Source: Paraburkholderia sp. BL25I1N1 (GTDB lineage Bacteria > Pseudomonadota > Gammaproteobacteria > Burkholderiales > Burkholderiaceae). Taken from it: 64,000 nt of DNA. The notes below the pieces were generated by a model. That model did no database searches. It had not been told where the DNA came from and was given only the letters and a program-made list of their open reading frames with translations. How positions within the stretch are numbered: the stretch's first letter is position 1; each line of letters starts with the position of its first letter. Both the position numbers and the translations under genes were made by a program. Location: assembly GCF_003002025.1 (NCBI RefSeq), contig NZ_PVZB01000016.1:1-64000 (forward strand), written 5' to 3'. Below, piece by piece: positions 46,218-54,190 of this stretch.

Positions 46218-46526
46218 ATGACTTCCAACGACGCCACCCATAGCCCGCTGTACGCCAAGTTGCTCGCCGAAACCGCCAAGATCGGCTGGATCGAACTCGA
46301 ACGCTTCTTTGCGCGCGGCATTCTGCTGCGCGTCGCGCGCGACCTCGATCTGGTGAGCGTTGCCGAAGCCATCGCCAGCGACGACACCACGCAGGTCACG
46401 CAATGGCTGTCCGCCGGGCTCGTCGAGCGCGTGCAGGCGGAGACCGCCGCGGACTTCGCCGAGCGCGACCCGGATCTCTGGGCCGTCGTCGTCTCCCCCT
46501 GGGTGTGCGTGCAGGAACGCAGTTGA
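46218..46526 (+). CDS. DUF2288 family protein
   Basis: 102 residues, ATG at 46218. The family pattern is visible: IGWIELERFFARGILLRV near residue 23, then DLVSVAEAIASDD and PWVCVQE at the end. DUF2288 proteins are short, acidic and cytoplasmic, without known function. The TGA overlaps the TTG start of the MATE exporter gene, so the pair is translationally coupled. Confidence 0.85.
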   Translation: MTSNDATHSPLYAKLLAETAKIGWIELERFFARGILLRVARDLDLVSVAEAIASDDTTQVTQWLSAGLVERVQAETAADFAERDPDLWAVVVSPWVCVQERS

Positions 46527-47890
46527 GCGAAGCCGCGCGCGACGCTGACACGTCGGCAGCGGCACCCGCTGTTCCCGTGCACTGGCACCGCCGGGTGCTG
46601 GCGCTGGCGTTTCCCATCGTTCTCGCCAATCTGACGCAGCCGATTCTCGGCGCGGTCGACACCGCTGTGGCGGGCCATCTGGACGGCGCATCGTATCTCG
46701 GCGGCGTGGCGCTCGGCGGCCTGTTCTTCAACTTCGTATTCTGGGGCTTCGGCTTTTTGCGCATGGGCACGACCGGTCTGGTCGCGCAATCGCACGGTGC
46801 GGATAACCACGTCGAGCTACGCAACAACGTCGTCCGCGCGCTGTTGCTGGCGGCCGCGATCGGCGCCGTGGTGCTGGCGCTGCAAATGCCGCTGATCGAT
46901 TACGGACTGCGCGTGATCGGCGGCAGCGACGCGGTGCAGCGCAACGCACGGCTGTACTGTCACGCGCGCATCTGGGCCGCGCCGCTCGCCCTCGGCAATT
47001 ACGTCGTGCTCGGCTGGCTGCTCGGCACGCAGCAGGTACGGCTCGCGCTGCTCTCGCAGGTGTTCATCAACAGCGTGAACATCGTGGCCGTGCTCCTGTA
47101 TGTGCACGGCTTCGACTGGGGCGTGGCCGGGATCGGCGCGGCCACGGCCACCGCCGACGCGCTCGGCTTCGTGCTCGGCGCCGCCCTGCTCTGGCACGGC
47201 AGGCCGCGCGGCCTGCCTGGGCTGAACCGCGCCGCCTTGTTCGACGCGGCGGCGCTCAAGCGGCTCGTGGTGCTCAATCGCGATATCTTCGTGCGCACCT
47301 TGTGCCTGCTTTCATCGTTTGGCTGGTTTGCGCACCTCGGCGCGAAGCAAGGCGATGCCACGCTCGCGGCCAACGCGCTGCTGCTCAATTTTCAGACGTT
47401 CATGGCCTACGGACTCGACGGTTTCGCGCACGCCGCCGAAGCGCTGGTCGGCGCAGCGATCGGCGCGCGCGACCGGCACGCGTTCACGCAAGCGATCAAG
47501 GTGACGGCGTTGTGGTCCACGCTTGGCGCGCTGGGGTTTTCGCTGGTGTACTGGGGCACGGGCTCGTGGATCGTCGAACGTCTGACGGATCAGGCCGCCG
47601 TGCGCGCCACCGCCGAACTGTATCTGCCGTGGGCCGCGCTCTCGCCAGTGGTGTCCGTGTGGGGCTTTCTGCTGGACGGCGTGTTCATCGGCGCGACTCG
47701 CACGCGCGAACTCATGATGTCAATGGTGGTGTCGTTCGCGCTGTTCGTGGCGGCGTCGTGGGCCTTGCTGGCGCTGTACGGCAATCACGGCTTGTGGGCC
47801 GCGATGCTCCTTTTCATGGCCCTGCGCGGGCTCACGCTCGCGCGTTATTTGCCGGGCGTCGTGCGCGGCATGGCGGGCGCGGCGGCTTGA
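46523..47890 (+). CDS. MATE efflux transporter, DinF-like
   Basis: 455 residues from a TTG at 46523 (AGGAA seven bases upstream) that overlaps the DUF2288 stop by 4 bases; the frame remains open upstream within DUF2288 but that part is a shadow. Twelve membrane segments in two halves. The N-terminal half has LALAFPIVLANLTQPILGAV and DTAVAGHLDGASYLGGVALG, typical of the DinF branch. It would export organic cations or drugs in exchange for Na+ or H+. Confidence 0.87.
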   Translation: MSEAARDADTSAAAPAVPVHWHRRVLALAFPIVLANLTQPILGAVDTAVAGHLDGASYLGGVALGGLFFNFVFWGFGFLRMGTTGLVAQSHGADNHVELRNNVVRALLLAAAIGAVVLALQMPLIDYGLRVIGGSDAVQRNARLYCHARIWAAPLALGNYVVLGWLLGTQQVRLALLSQVFINSVNIVAVLLYVHGFDWGVAGIGAATATADALGFVLGAALLWHGRPRGLPGLNRAALFDAAALKRLVVLNRDIFVRTLCLLSSFGWFAHLGAKQGDATLAANALLLNFQTFMAYGLDGFAHAAEALVGAAIGARDRHAFTQAIKVTALWSTLGALGFSLVYWGTGSWIVERLTDQAAVRATAELYLPWAALSPVVSVWGFLLDGVFIGATRTRELMMSMVVSFALFVAASWALLALYGNHGLWAAMLLFMALRGLTLARYLPGVVRGMAGAAA

Positions 47891-48098
47891 GCCGGCAGGG
47901 TTGCCCATTTCGCATCGCGGCACCCGGTTACGGCTTGAAACAAGCGCACACAAGTCACGCGCGACGCTCGCCCTAGAATGACTTCAGCCCGCGCTCTCCG
48001 CGCGAACAGTCTGCGCGGGTCAGAAGCGCCGGCGTGCCCGCGCCGGTGCTTCGCCTCTGCTTTTCGTCACCGTTGCCGGAGCCGTTATCAGCCGCTGC

Positions 48099-48269
48099 TC
48101 AGGGCGAGACCGGTGCAGGCACCATGGTGGGCGGACGGCTGTCGGTGGGCACGCCGTGGTAGTCGGCCGGATCTTGGGGCGGCGGGCCGCCGTGATGGCC
48201 CGACGGACCATTCGCACAACCGGCAACGCCGGCGACCAGCAGCAACGCAATCATCGAAACGCGGATCAT
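48099..48269 (-). CDS. 56-residue lipoprotein
   Basis: ATG at 48269; MIRVSMIALLLVAGVAGC is a complete lipoprotein signal with lipobox VAGC (Cys 18). The mature 38 residues are Pro/Gly/His-rich (HHGGPPPQDPADYHG) and end PAPVSP. Short Pro-rich lipoproteins of this shape are common in Burkholderia envelopes; function unknown. Most six-frame shadows around it are arginine-rich and are not real. Confidence 0.65.
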   Translation of the reverse strand: MIRVSMIALLLVAGVAGCANGPSGHHGGPPPQDPADYHGVPTDSRPPTMVPAPVSP

Positions 48270-48451
48270 AAAAGAGTCTCTCGAAACAGAATGAAAGAGC
48301 GGCTTACCCGCGGTGAGCGGGCAAGCGCGAGCGCCCGGAGTCTAACCGCAAAGCGCATTCCGCGCCGCCGCGCCGACCCGCGTAACCCCTCCCCCATTTG
48401 GTTGCGCGTGACCTACTATAAAGTCACGGTCGCATCTGATAGGAGGCTGCC

Positions 48452-48625
48452 ATGGATGCTGAAACGATCGCGGGTCTGGTTGGACTTGCAATAGGTCTGC
48501 TCGTGTTGCTCGTGTTGTCGATCTACGAATCGAGAACCTATCGGCGCGAACACGATGGCGAAGGCATGGTGCACCATTGGCTGACTCATCAGCACATGCC
48601 GCATTGGATGCGTCGCCGGCACTGA
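48452..48625 (+). CDS. 57-residue single-helix membrane protein
   Basis: ATG at 48452 behind a textbook TAGGAGGCTGCC. One membrane helix (GLVGLAIGLLVLLVLSI, about residues 7-24) is followed by a charged tail very rich in His and Arg (MVHHWLTHQHMPHWMRRRH). The His cluster suggests metal or acidic-ligand contact, but that is conjecture. No recognised family. Confidence 0.65.
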   Translation: MDAETIAGLVGLAIGLLVLLVLSIYESRTYRREHDGEGMVHHWLTHQHMPHWMRRRH

Positions 48626-48980
48626 ACGGAAATGCAGGTGCCAACGGCGCCTGCGCACATTCCGAGTAGTTGAAGGATTGATGCGCCGTATTTCACGTGC
48701 GAGTCCGCGCTCGCACATCGACTCCTTGCGCGGTGACGCCTACGGCTGTCCACTGTAGCCGCGCAAGTTTCTCCTGGCTCCCCTTTTCCTGACGCGTCGC
48801 TGGTCGCGACCGAAGCATCCAGTCGCCCGCCATTTCCCTATCCAGCCCAAGTTTGCTTTAGGCACATGCCTTGCTGCTCGTAGGCGTGCAGGAAGCGCGC
48901 GGCTTGCGCGTCGAGCGTCCCGGCGCGTATGCGCCGAACCAACCAGACTAACTGGCTCAGGCCAGACAGGGAGAACTCGA

Positions 48981-49139
48981 ATGACCATTGGAACCATACT
49001 GCTTATCGTGCTCATTCTTCTGCTGATCGGCGCATTGCCAAGCTGGCCGTACAGCAGCGGCTGGGGCTATCGGCCGACCGGCGTCGTGGGCGTCGTGCTG
49101 ATCATCGTGATCGTGTTGCTGCTGATGGGCCGTATATAA
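48981..49139 (+). CDS. DUF3309 family small membrane protein
   Basis: 52 residues; ATG at 48981 behind CAGGGAGAACTCG. The family pattern is plain: TILLIVLILLLIGALPSWPY at the start and GVVGVVLIIVIVLLLMGRI at the end, two hydrophobic helices joined by an SSGWGYRPTG turn. DUF3309 proteins are widespread in Proteobacteria with unknown function. Confidence 0.85.
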   Translation: MTIGTILLIVLILLLIGALPSWPYSSGWGYRPTGVVGVVLIIVIVLLLMGRI

Positions 49140-49191
49140 CGCCGCCGACTCGCGCATTCGACCGTCCGTTTTGCTCCGGTGCAATTCGTGA

Positions 49192-49221
49192 TTGACTCTG
49201 GCACCCAATGCCACGTAGAAT
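49192..49221 (+). promoter_or_regulatory. Sigma-70 promoter of tRNA-Pro
   Basis: TTGACT (49192-49197), an 18-bp spacer and TAGAAT (49216-49221); the tRNA begins 12 bases downstream. Confidence 0.7.
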
Positions 49222-49232
49222 CTCGGATTCGT

Positions 49233-49309
49233 CGGAGCGTAGCGCAGCCTGGTAGCGCATCTGATTTGGGATCAGAGGGTCGAAGGTTCGAATCCTTTCG
49301 CTCCGACCA
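49233..49309 (+). tRNA. tRNA-Pro (anticodon TGG), island attachment tRNA candidate
   Basis: Acceptor CGGAGCG pairs with CGCTCCG; D-arm GCGCAGCCTGGTAGCGC; anticodon arm TCTGA-TTTGGGA-TCAGA gives TGG; T-arm GAAGG-TTCGAAT-CCTTT; discriminator A and an encoded CCA. Base composition and gene content change right after this gene, so its 3' end is the likely integration site of the island that follows. Confidence 0.95.
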
Positions 49310-49317
49310 TAGGAATC

Positions 49318-49356
49318 AAAGGGTTACAAGCTTCGGCCTGTAACCCTTTTTCTTTT
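49318..49356 (+). terminator. Terminator of tRNA-Pro
   Basis: AAAGGGTTACA (49318-49328) pairs perfectly with TGTAACCCTTT (49339-49349), followed by TTCTTTT. Confidence 0.9.
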
Positions 49357-49573
49357 CCCTATCGCCGTTACCGGCGCGTTACCGGAAAACTTCCCGAACG
49401 ACATCGCGCGTCAATGGTTGTCTACGCATCGTAACGAACGACACGCACGAACACATCAAGCCAGCCGTCACAGTACAGATTAGTGGATTTCAGCCATCCC
49501 GCCTACTTCCTGTTCCCTGTTTGAAAGGGCGAGGGCATAATCAGTCACTCGCCAACAACGCGTCGGAGATGGC

Positions 49574-49900
49574 ATGGCACTCACCCAATTCAAGCTCGAT
49601 AACGGTAGCACCGTCCTCGTCGAAATTGACGAAAATCTGATACAGGGCGGCGAAGCGCCAGCAGGTGTCGGTGCCCCCTGGATCAAGGCGAAGACTGCGT
49701 TCAGTCAAGCGATGCAAACAATCGCCCCAGTGCTGGACGAGGTCGCAGCCTGTTTTGATGCAATCGCGACGAAACCCGAAGAGTACGAAGTTGAGTTCGG
49801 AATAAAGCTATCGGCATCGTTAGACGCGATTATCGCCAAAGGCGAAGGCGAAGGCGAAGCGAACTTTAAGGTTAAGATGAAATGGAAAGCCAGTGAATAA
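49574..49900 (+). CDS. Trypco1-like (CU044_2847 family) small protein, partner of the trypsin-STAND protein
   Basis: 108 residues; ATG at 49574 with CGGAG six bases upstream. It opens with beta strands (LTQFKLDNGSTVLVEIDE), has a central helix (SQAMQTIAPVLDEVAACFDA) and ends with EVEFGIKLSASLDAI, a (GE)n acidic turn coded by an imperfect GGCGAA tandem, and NFKVKMKW. This layout matches the trypsin-co-occurring domain 1 described by Kaur, Iyer and Aravind in bacterial conflict systems, where it lies beside trypsin-like/STAND proteins. The next gene starts inside its last codons (8-base overlap), exactly such a protein. It is probably a substrate, adaptor or sensor for the peptidase; which of these is unknown. 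Confidence 0.75.
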   Translation: MALTQFKLDNGSTVLVEIDENLIQGGEAPAGVGAPWIKAKTAFSQAMQTIAPVLDEVAACFDAIATKPEEYEVEFGIKLSASLDAIIAKGEGEGEANFKVKMKWKASE

Positions 49901-52637
49901 CACCTCCGACACGCTTTTGGCCTCGTTAGTGCAGTTTCGTAACGACGAGGCGGCGGCTGTCGGTGTGGGCTTTTTTGTCACTGATTGCTTGGTGGTAACG
50001 TGCGCTCACGTCATAAATGAAGCGCAGGGTCGAGACCATAACTGGAAAGATGAGCCGACTTCGGTCATCTCTTTTTGGGGCACTGAGTCACAAAAATTCA
50101 CTGGGAAAATCATTGGCTGGCTCCCACTGATTGAAGGCGATGATGGTTTGGGCGGGGACATCGCGATCTTAGAGGTACCGGGCCGCTCGAATAAAAAAGG
50201 GGTGGCGCTTTGGGATGACGCGGGGATCGAGGGAAAATCGTTTGTTTCCTACGGGTTCCCCCTCGACTCACGGAGACAAGGCCGATCATCGCGTGGAGTC
50301 GTCGGACTAGCCACTTTCAGCGGGCGACGCGAATTACTTCAGGCGGCAACTGCCGCGCCTCTCGATCTACCGGTGGCAGGATTCAGTGGGGCTCCAGTTC
50401 TTGTAGACGGGACAGTTGTTGGCATGATCGCCGCCACTCATACGAAAAGCACGGCTGGCAGCGGGATCGCGTACATGATTCCACTTTTGTTGATCGCCAA
50501 GGCCCTGTCGAGCAGCGAGGCACTCAGTAGCCGAATTTCGCATCGCAGCGATCCGGCATTCGCTCACGTTGATCGGCTGCTCGTACATCTCGAACGATTC
50601 TCGAAAAAACCACTCAGTAATGTCGAGTTTGAACTACGGCTGCGCAAAGCGAACGAGTTCAGCGATATCTCGCGCATTACGCTCGAAGATGACGAGAGGA
50701 TTTATCGTGACACCGACCTTCTCCCCGAAGATTTAGTGGTCGGGGAACCGCAGCCGCCGGTAGTGCTCTTGGCACCAGGTGGATCGGGTAAAAGTACATT
50801 TCTCGCAAGAGTCATCCGAGCGGCTCGAGCGAACAACGTTTCCACTTACCTCCTTGATCTTTCAGAAACAAATCGGAGCAAGCTCGAATCAGCGTCGGAC
50901 ACAGTACCGAAAGATTTCGGAAATTTTTTTGAGCGTTTCCGCACTTATTCTGACTATCAAAATCTTACTCAGCAGATCAAAGACCGAAAAGATATTTTGC
51001 TAGTTATCGACGGCTTAAACGAACGTCCTGCCTCGCCGGATGGCAGCGATTTCGCCGCAATAGAAGAGTTTTGCCGCGTCAATCCTTCCGTTCGGGTCAT
51101 CGTCGCTGATCGCGTTCGTAGCCGATCGATGATGGTTGTGTATGACCTTGCGACTATTGTCCCGATTCCGAAAGAAGAAGTCCTCTCCGTCCTAGGCAGT
51201 ACGGGTCTGTCCGATCAGACACAACAATTGTTGGCATCACCGTTTTTTCTCGATCTCTATCTGTCAATACTGTCGGCGGGAGGCGGAACCGGTGAACGGA
51301 CTCGCATACAGATGTTCGAGGAATATTTCAATAGGCATGTTGGGATAGATGCGGCCTTGCTCAAGTCCCTCGCCCACCTCGCGTGGGAAGCATTTCGCGT
51401 CGGTGCCGGCCCAACGCTTAGCAAAACCTCGTGGGAGGAATTAGCAAGGCACCAGCATCTTCCCGAGGGAATTTTGGCGCGCCTGATCAGCTCAGGAGTG
51501 CTGGTGTCCCGTGGCAGCGACGAAGAGATGCTTCAGTTCCGCCATCAGTTGCTTCACGACTTTTTGAATGCCCGATCTCTCGTAAACGAGGGGCCAAGCG
51601 CATGGCAGCCTGCAAATTTTGATATTTGCACGTTAAACGCTGCGTCTCACGAAGTGATTGAACTAGCCGCAGAGATTCTTGGCAACACGAGCGACCAACT
51701 GCTCCGTCAAGTCTACGATTGGAATTATGGTGCAGTACTAGACTGTGTCCGAAATTTGGAGACGAAAAAGCATGGAGGCGAGTATGGAGTGCCACCAGAA
51801 TTTCGAGACGCTGTATATGTCTTGAACGCAGAGAAGGCATTCGATCGATTCGCACACACGGCAAAGCGCGCTCGCTCCAGCCTGAAAGCGATAGGAAAGA
51901 CACTCGGAGTGAACGGCGACATTCAGGGCCTCGAGGCACTGGTTGGTGCTGTCCGAAATTACTGCCCCAGCACTCACCAGACGGACTCGTGGTTTTCGTG
52001 GCAAAAACTTTATGCCAAATGCACTCCTGTGACTGCTCAAGACCTTGGCCTCCTTTGGGCGGAGCCTGTCACTGCGTGGACCGCAGCAAACGTATATCGC
52101 AGATCGCCTTTATCGAACGAACTGTGCGTTATTGTTCGCGCGGTCTACCAAGCTCTCTTGGCAACGGATAACGCCACTGGCCGGACCGTCGGTGCCCGTT
52201 GGCGCATCGCTCATGTTCTCGGGGTATCGATTGACGATGAAGATCGATCATTCCTATTGCAGATTGTTCAGAATATGAAGGAAGACAAGTGGGTGAGGTA
52301 TGGTGCCGTACGAAGCCTCGCGGAGTCATTGAGCTTGACATTTGACGATGCGGGACGCGCGACTCGTACCGACTATCTTGCGCGACTTGCGGATGCGCTG
52401 CCGACGATAGATGACTGGCAAGTACGCAATGAGATTCGAAGAGTATCGTTGTTGTCTGACTGGGTCCCTGGCTCGGGAGCTTGGTACGCTGACTATCTAC
52501 CAGTTCTGCAAGCTGGACTAAAATTCGCGAATACGTTTGGCGAGAAAGAGAAGGAAGAATGGAGGTTGGCTATCAAGCAAGTGGAAGAAATGCTGGAACG
52601 GATATCACGCGAAACTGGGGAAACGTCAAATGACTGA
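49893..52637 (+). CDS. Trypsin-like serine peptidase fused to a STAND/NACHT ATPase (putative antiphage effector)
   Basis: 914 residues from a GTG at 49893. Residues 1-205: trypsin-like peptidase with a full triad, His39 (VVTCAHVIN), Asp89 (GGDIAIL) and Ser165 (GFSGAPV). Residues about 285-480: NACHT-type P-loop ATPase with Walker A APGGSGKST (Lys300), Walker B DILLVIDGLNE (Asp373, Glu377) and a sensor stretch VRVIVADRVRSRS. The remaining 430 residues are alpha-helical and look like a repeat or winged-helix sensor region. STAND proteins with an N-terminal effector sense an invader product, oligomerise and switch on the effector; here that would be proteolysis. Low GC and rare codons relative to the chromosome. 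The TGA overlaps the deaminase ATG by 8 bases. Antiviral function is inference. Confidence 0.85.
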   Translation: MNNTSDTLLASLVQFRNDEAAAVGVGFFVTDCLVVTCAHVINEAQGRDHNWKDEPTSVISFWGTESQKFTGKIIGWLPLIEGDDGLGGDIAILEVPGRSNKKGVALWDDAGIEGKSFVSYGFPLDSRRQGRSSRGVVGLATFSGRRELLQAATAAPLDLPVAGFSGAPVLVDGTVVGMIAATHTKSTAGSGIAYMIPLLLIAKALSSSEALSSRISHRSDPAFAHVDRLLVHLERFSKKPLSNVEFELRLRKANEFSDISRITLEDDERIYRDTDLLPEDLVVGEPQPPVVLLAPGGSGKSTFLARVIRAARANNVSTYLLDLSETNRSKLESASDTVPKDFGNFFERFRTYSDYQNLTQQIKDRKDILLVIDGLNERPASPDGSDFAAIEEFCRVNPSVRVIVADRVRSRSMMVVYDLATIVPIPKEEVLSVLGSTGLSDQTQQLLASPFFLDLYLSILSAGGGTGERTRIQMFEEYFNRHVGIDAALLKSLAHLAWEAFRVGAGPTLSKTSWEELARHQHLPEGILARLISSGVLVSRGSDEEMLQFRHQLLHDFLNARSLVNEGPSAWQPANFDICTLNAASHEVIELAAEILGNTSDQLLRQVYDWNYGAVLDCVRNLETKKHGGEYGVPPEFRDAVYVLNAEKAFDRFAHTAKRARSSLKAIGKTLGVNGDIQGLEALVGAVRNYCPSTHQTDSWFSWQKLYAKCTPVTAQDLGLLWAEPVTAWTAANVYRRSPLSNELCVIVRAVYQALLATDNATGRTVGARWRIAHVLGVSIDDEDRSFLLQIVQNMKEDKWVRYGAVRSLAESLSLTFDDAGRATRTDYLARLADALPTIDDWQVRNEIRRVSLLSDWVPGSGAWYADYLPVLQAGLKFANTFGEKEKEEWRLAIKQVEEMLERISRETGETSND

Positions 52638-53094
52638 ATGGGATGCCAAATTCCTCAGACTTGCAGGCCATGTTGCGGGCTGGAGTAAAGATCGAAGCAC
52701 AAAGGTAGGTTGCGTCATAGTAGATGGTCACAACATTGTTCGATCAGTCGGCTACAACGGCTTTCCTCGTGGAGTCGTCGATGAGATCGAGGCTAGACAC
52801 GAACGGCCAGCGAAGTACCAATGGACCGAGCATGCAGAGAGAAATGCTATCTACAACGCGGCAAGGACCGGTGTTCCGCTTGAGGGATGCAAGATGTATC
52901 TCCCTTGGTTTCCGTGCGTCGACTGCGCAAGAGCGATCGTGCAAGCGGGCATCACTGAGTTGATTGCTTTCCGCCCCAATCTAAGGGATGAGAGATGGGG
53001 TCCCGACTTTGTCGTTGGACTGCAAATGCTGGAAGAGGCGGGCGTGGCCGTTCGATTCGTAGACGAACGCGCGCTAGCTGACGAGGAATCTTGA
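52630..53094 (+). CDS. dCMP-deaminase-like zinc enzyme, third gene of the operon
   Basis: 154 residues from the ATG at 52630, overlapping the upstream stop by 8 bases; a longer start at 52537 would extend far into the STAND gene. Zinc deaminase motifs are complete: HAE with catalytic Glu70 (TEHAERNAIYNAA) and PCVDC (Pro95, Cys96, Cys99). The N-terminal DRSTKVGCVIVDG and GYNGFPRG are typical of deoxycytidylate deaminases, including phage and ComEB forms. It should convert dCMP to dUMP. In a defence operon such an enzyme could deplete or unbalance dCTP pools, as shown for antiphage dCTP deaminases; whether it does so here, or acts on another nucleotide, is unknown. Confidence 0.83.
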   Translation: MTEWDAKFLRLAGHVAGWSKDRSTKVGCVIVDGHNIVRSVGYNGFPRGVVDEIEARHERPAKYQWTEHAERNAIYNAARTGVPLEGCKMYLPWFPCVDCARAIVQAGITELIAFRPNLRDERWGPDFVVGLQMLEEAGVAVRFVDERALADEES

Positions 53095-53445
53095 CTGGGT
53101 AGATAAAGCTTACATGCTGTACGCTTCGTGCCAGCGTGTAAGCTGGACTCGCCCCACCAAATGCTGATTTCCTAGTGAAGCGCGATGGTTGTAATGAATT
53201 GCCGGCCAAGCTCGAACCTTCATCACCCACCTCCTCGTCCAAAACCACAATCGCACTTGAACAGCAATGCCAAAGCTGTCCGCCAGATTTGCTTCGCATG
53301 AGAAAACGGATGCTAAAGCGCTCGGTAAAAAAACGTTCGGTTGATTACCATTAATCGGGCACGGTTTGGGGTGGTAAGAAAGTGCTTGTAAACCAATTGA
53401 TTTCCTGGCATCCTGGTTACCAAGTTTAATTACCGGCGGTTCGCA
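53095..53445. other. Gap between deaminase and recombinase genes
   Basis: About 350 bases. A minus-strand frame ending at 53110 reads WPAIHYNHRASLGNQHLVGR with no recognisable family and no ribosome site; it could be a decayed remnant. The last 100 bases before the recombinase are AT-rich with short partial inverted repeats (GATTACCATTAATC near 53342) that could be recombination sites; I cannot confirm them. Confidence 0.4.
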
Positions 53446-54024
53446 ATGTCCCGAACGTTCCTGTATGCACGCGTGTCCACCGCCGAGCAAACCACAGACA
53501 ATCAACTGCTGGAAGCACGCAGTGCTGGGTTTACGATCCTGCCGCGTCACACCGTCGAAGAAACCATCTCGGGAAGCGTCCCTGCCGCAGAGCGACCCGG
53601 ATTTTCAAAGCTGCTAGATCGGCTAGACGAGGGTGACAAGCTCATCGTGACCAAGCTGGACCGACTAGGACGCAACACCACCGATGTACTCACAACTGTC
53701 GAGCGGTTGGCCGCGCTTGGGGCGCATGTCCATTGTCTGGCGCTTAAAGGGGTCGATCTCACTAGTGCCTCCGGCAAGCTACATATGACAGTGCTTGCGG
53801 CCGTGTCGCAATTCGAACGCGATTTGCTTATCGAGCGCACGCATGCGGGACTTGCTCGAGCGAAAGCTGAGGGCAAGAAGCTTGGGCGTCGAGAGGCGCT
53901 GAATGATGAACAAAAGGAAGCTATCAAAAGGAGGATAGCTGGGGGCGAAACGGCACGCTCTGTTGCGAAAGTATACGGGGTGTCCCATCCGACAATACTC
54001 AAGCTCGGCAAGTCAAAAAACTAA
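53446..54024 (+). CDS. Serine recombinase (resolvase/invertase family)
   Basis: 192 residues, ATG at 53446. N-terminal catalytic domain with Arg9 and nucleophile Ser11 in FLYARVSTAEQ, then DRLDEGDKLIVTKLDRLGRN and QFERDLLIERTHAGL. The C-terminal 45 residues are a helix-turn-helix (ETARSVAKVYGVSHPTILKL). The size is that of Tn3 resolvases and DNA invertases. No transposase or invertible segment is recognised beside it. It separates the STAND operon from the methyltransferase cassette and may mark a junction between insertions. Confidence 0.9.
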   Translation: MSRTFLYARVSTAEQTTDNQLLEARSAGFTILPRHTVEETISGSVPAAERPGFSKLLDRLDEGDKLIVTKLDRLGRNTTDVLTTVERLAALGAHVHCLALKGVDLTSASGKLHMTVLAAVSQFERDLLIERTHAGLARAKAEGKKLGRREALNDEQKEAIKRRIAGGETARSVAKVYGVSHPTILKLGKSKN

Positions 54025-54190
54025 GTTGTCGTCCAAGCCCGCGATCGGAGATTACCGAGACTGCGCCCTGTATCGGGCGATATCCATCGCCGTAAAGGTC
54101 GACATTTTACATTTGTTCTGGTACCCTCCTGCGCGATAAGCGGGACGGGCCGCGTCCTATGCTGCAAGCATATTTTCTAATTGATAACGA

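Noticed and set aside
49860..49880. GGCGAA tandem repeat in the Trypco1-like gene as a phase-variation tract
   Set aside because: The unit is 6 bp, so slippage stays in frame and would only lengthen a Gly-Glu turn.
53110..53550. 146-codon minus-strand frame overlapping the recombinase start
   Set aside because: Its first third is antisense to the recombinase; no family recognised. At most a remnant.
53446..54024. The serine recombinase as the integrase of the whole island
   Set aside because: Too small for a large serine integrase and lying 4 kb inside the island; resolvase/invertase size fits local recombination.
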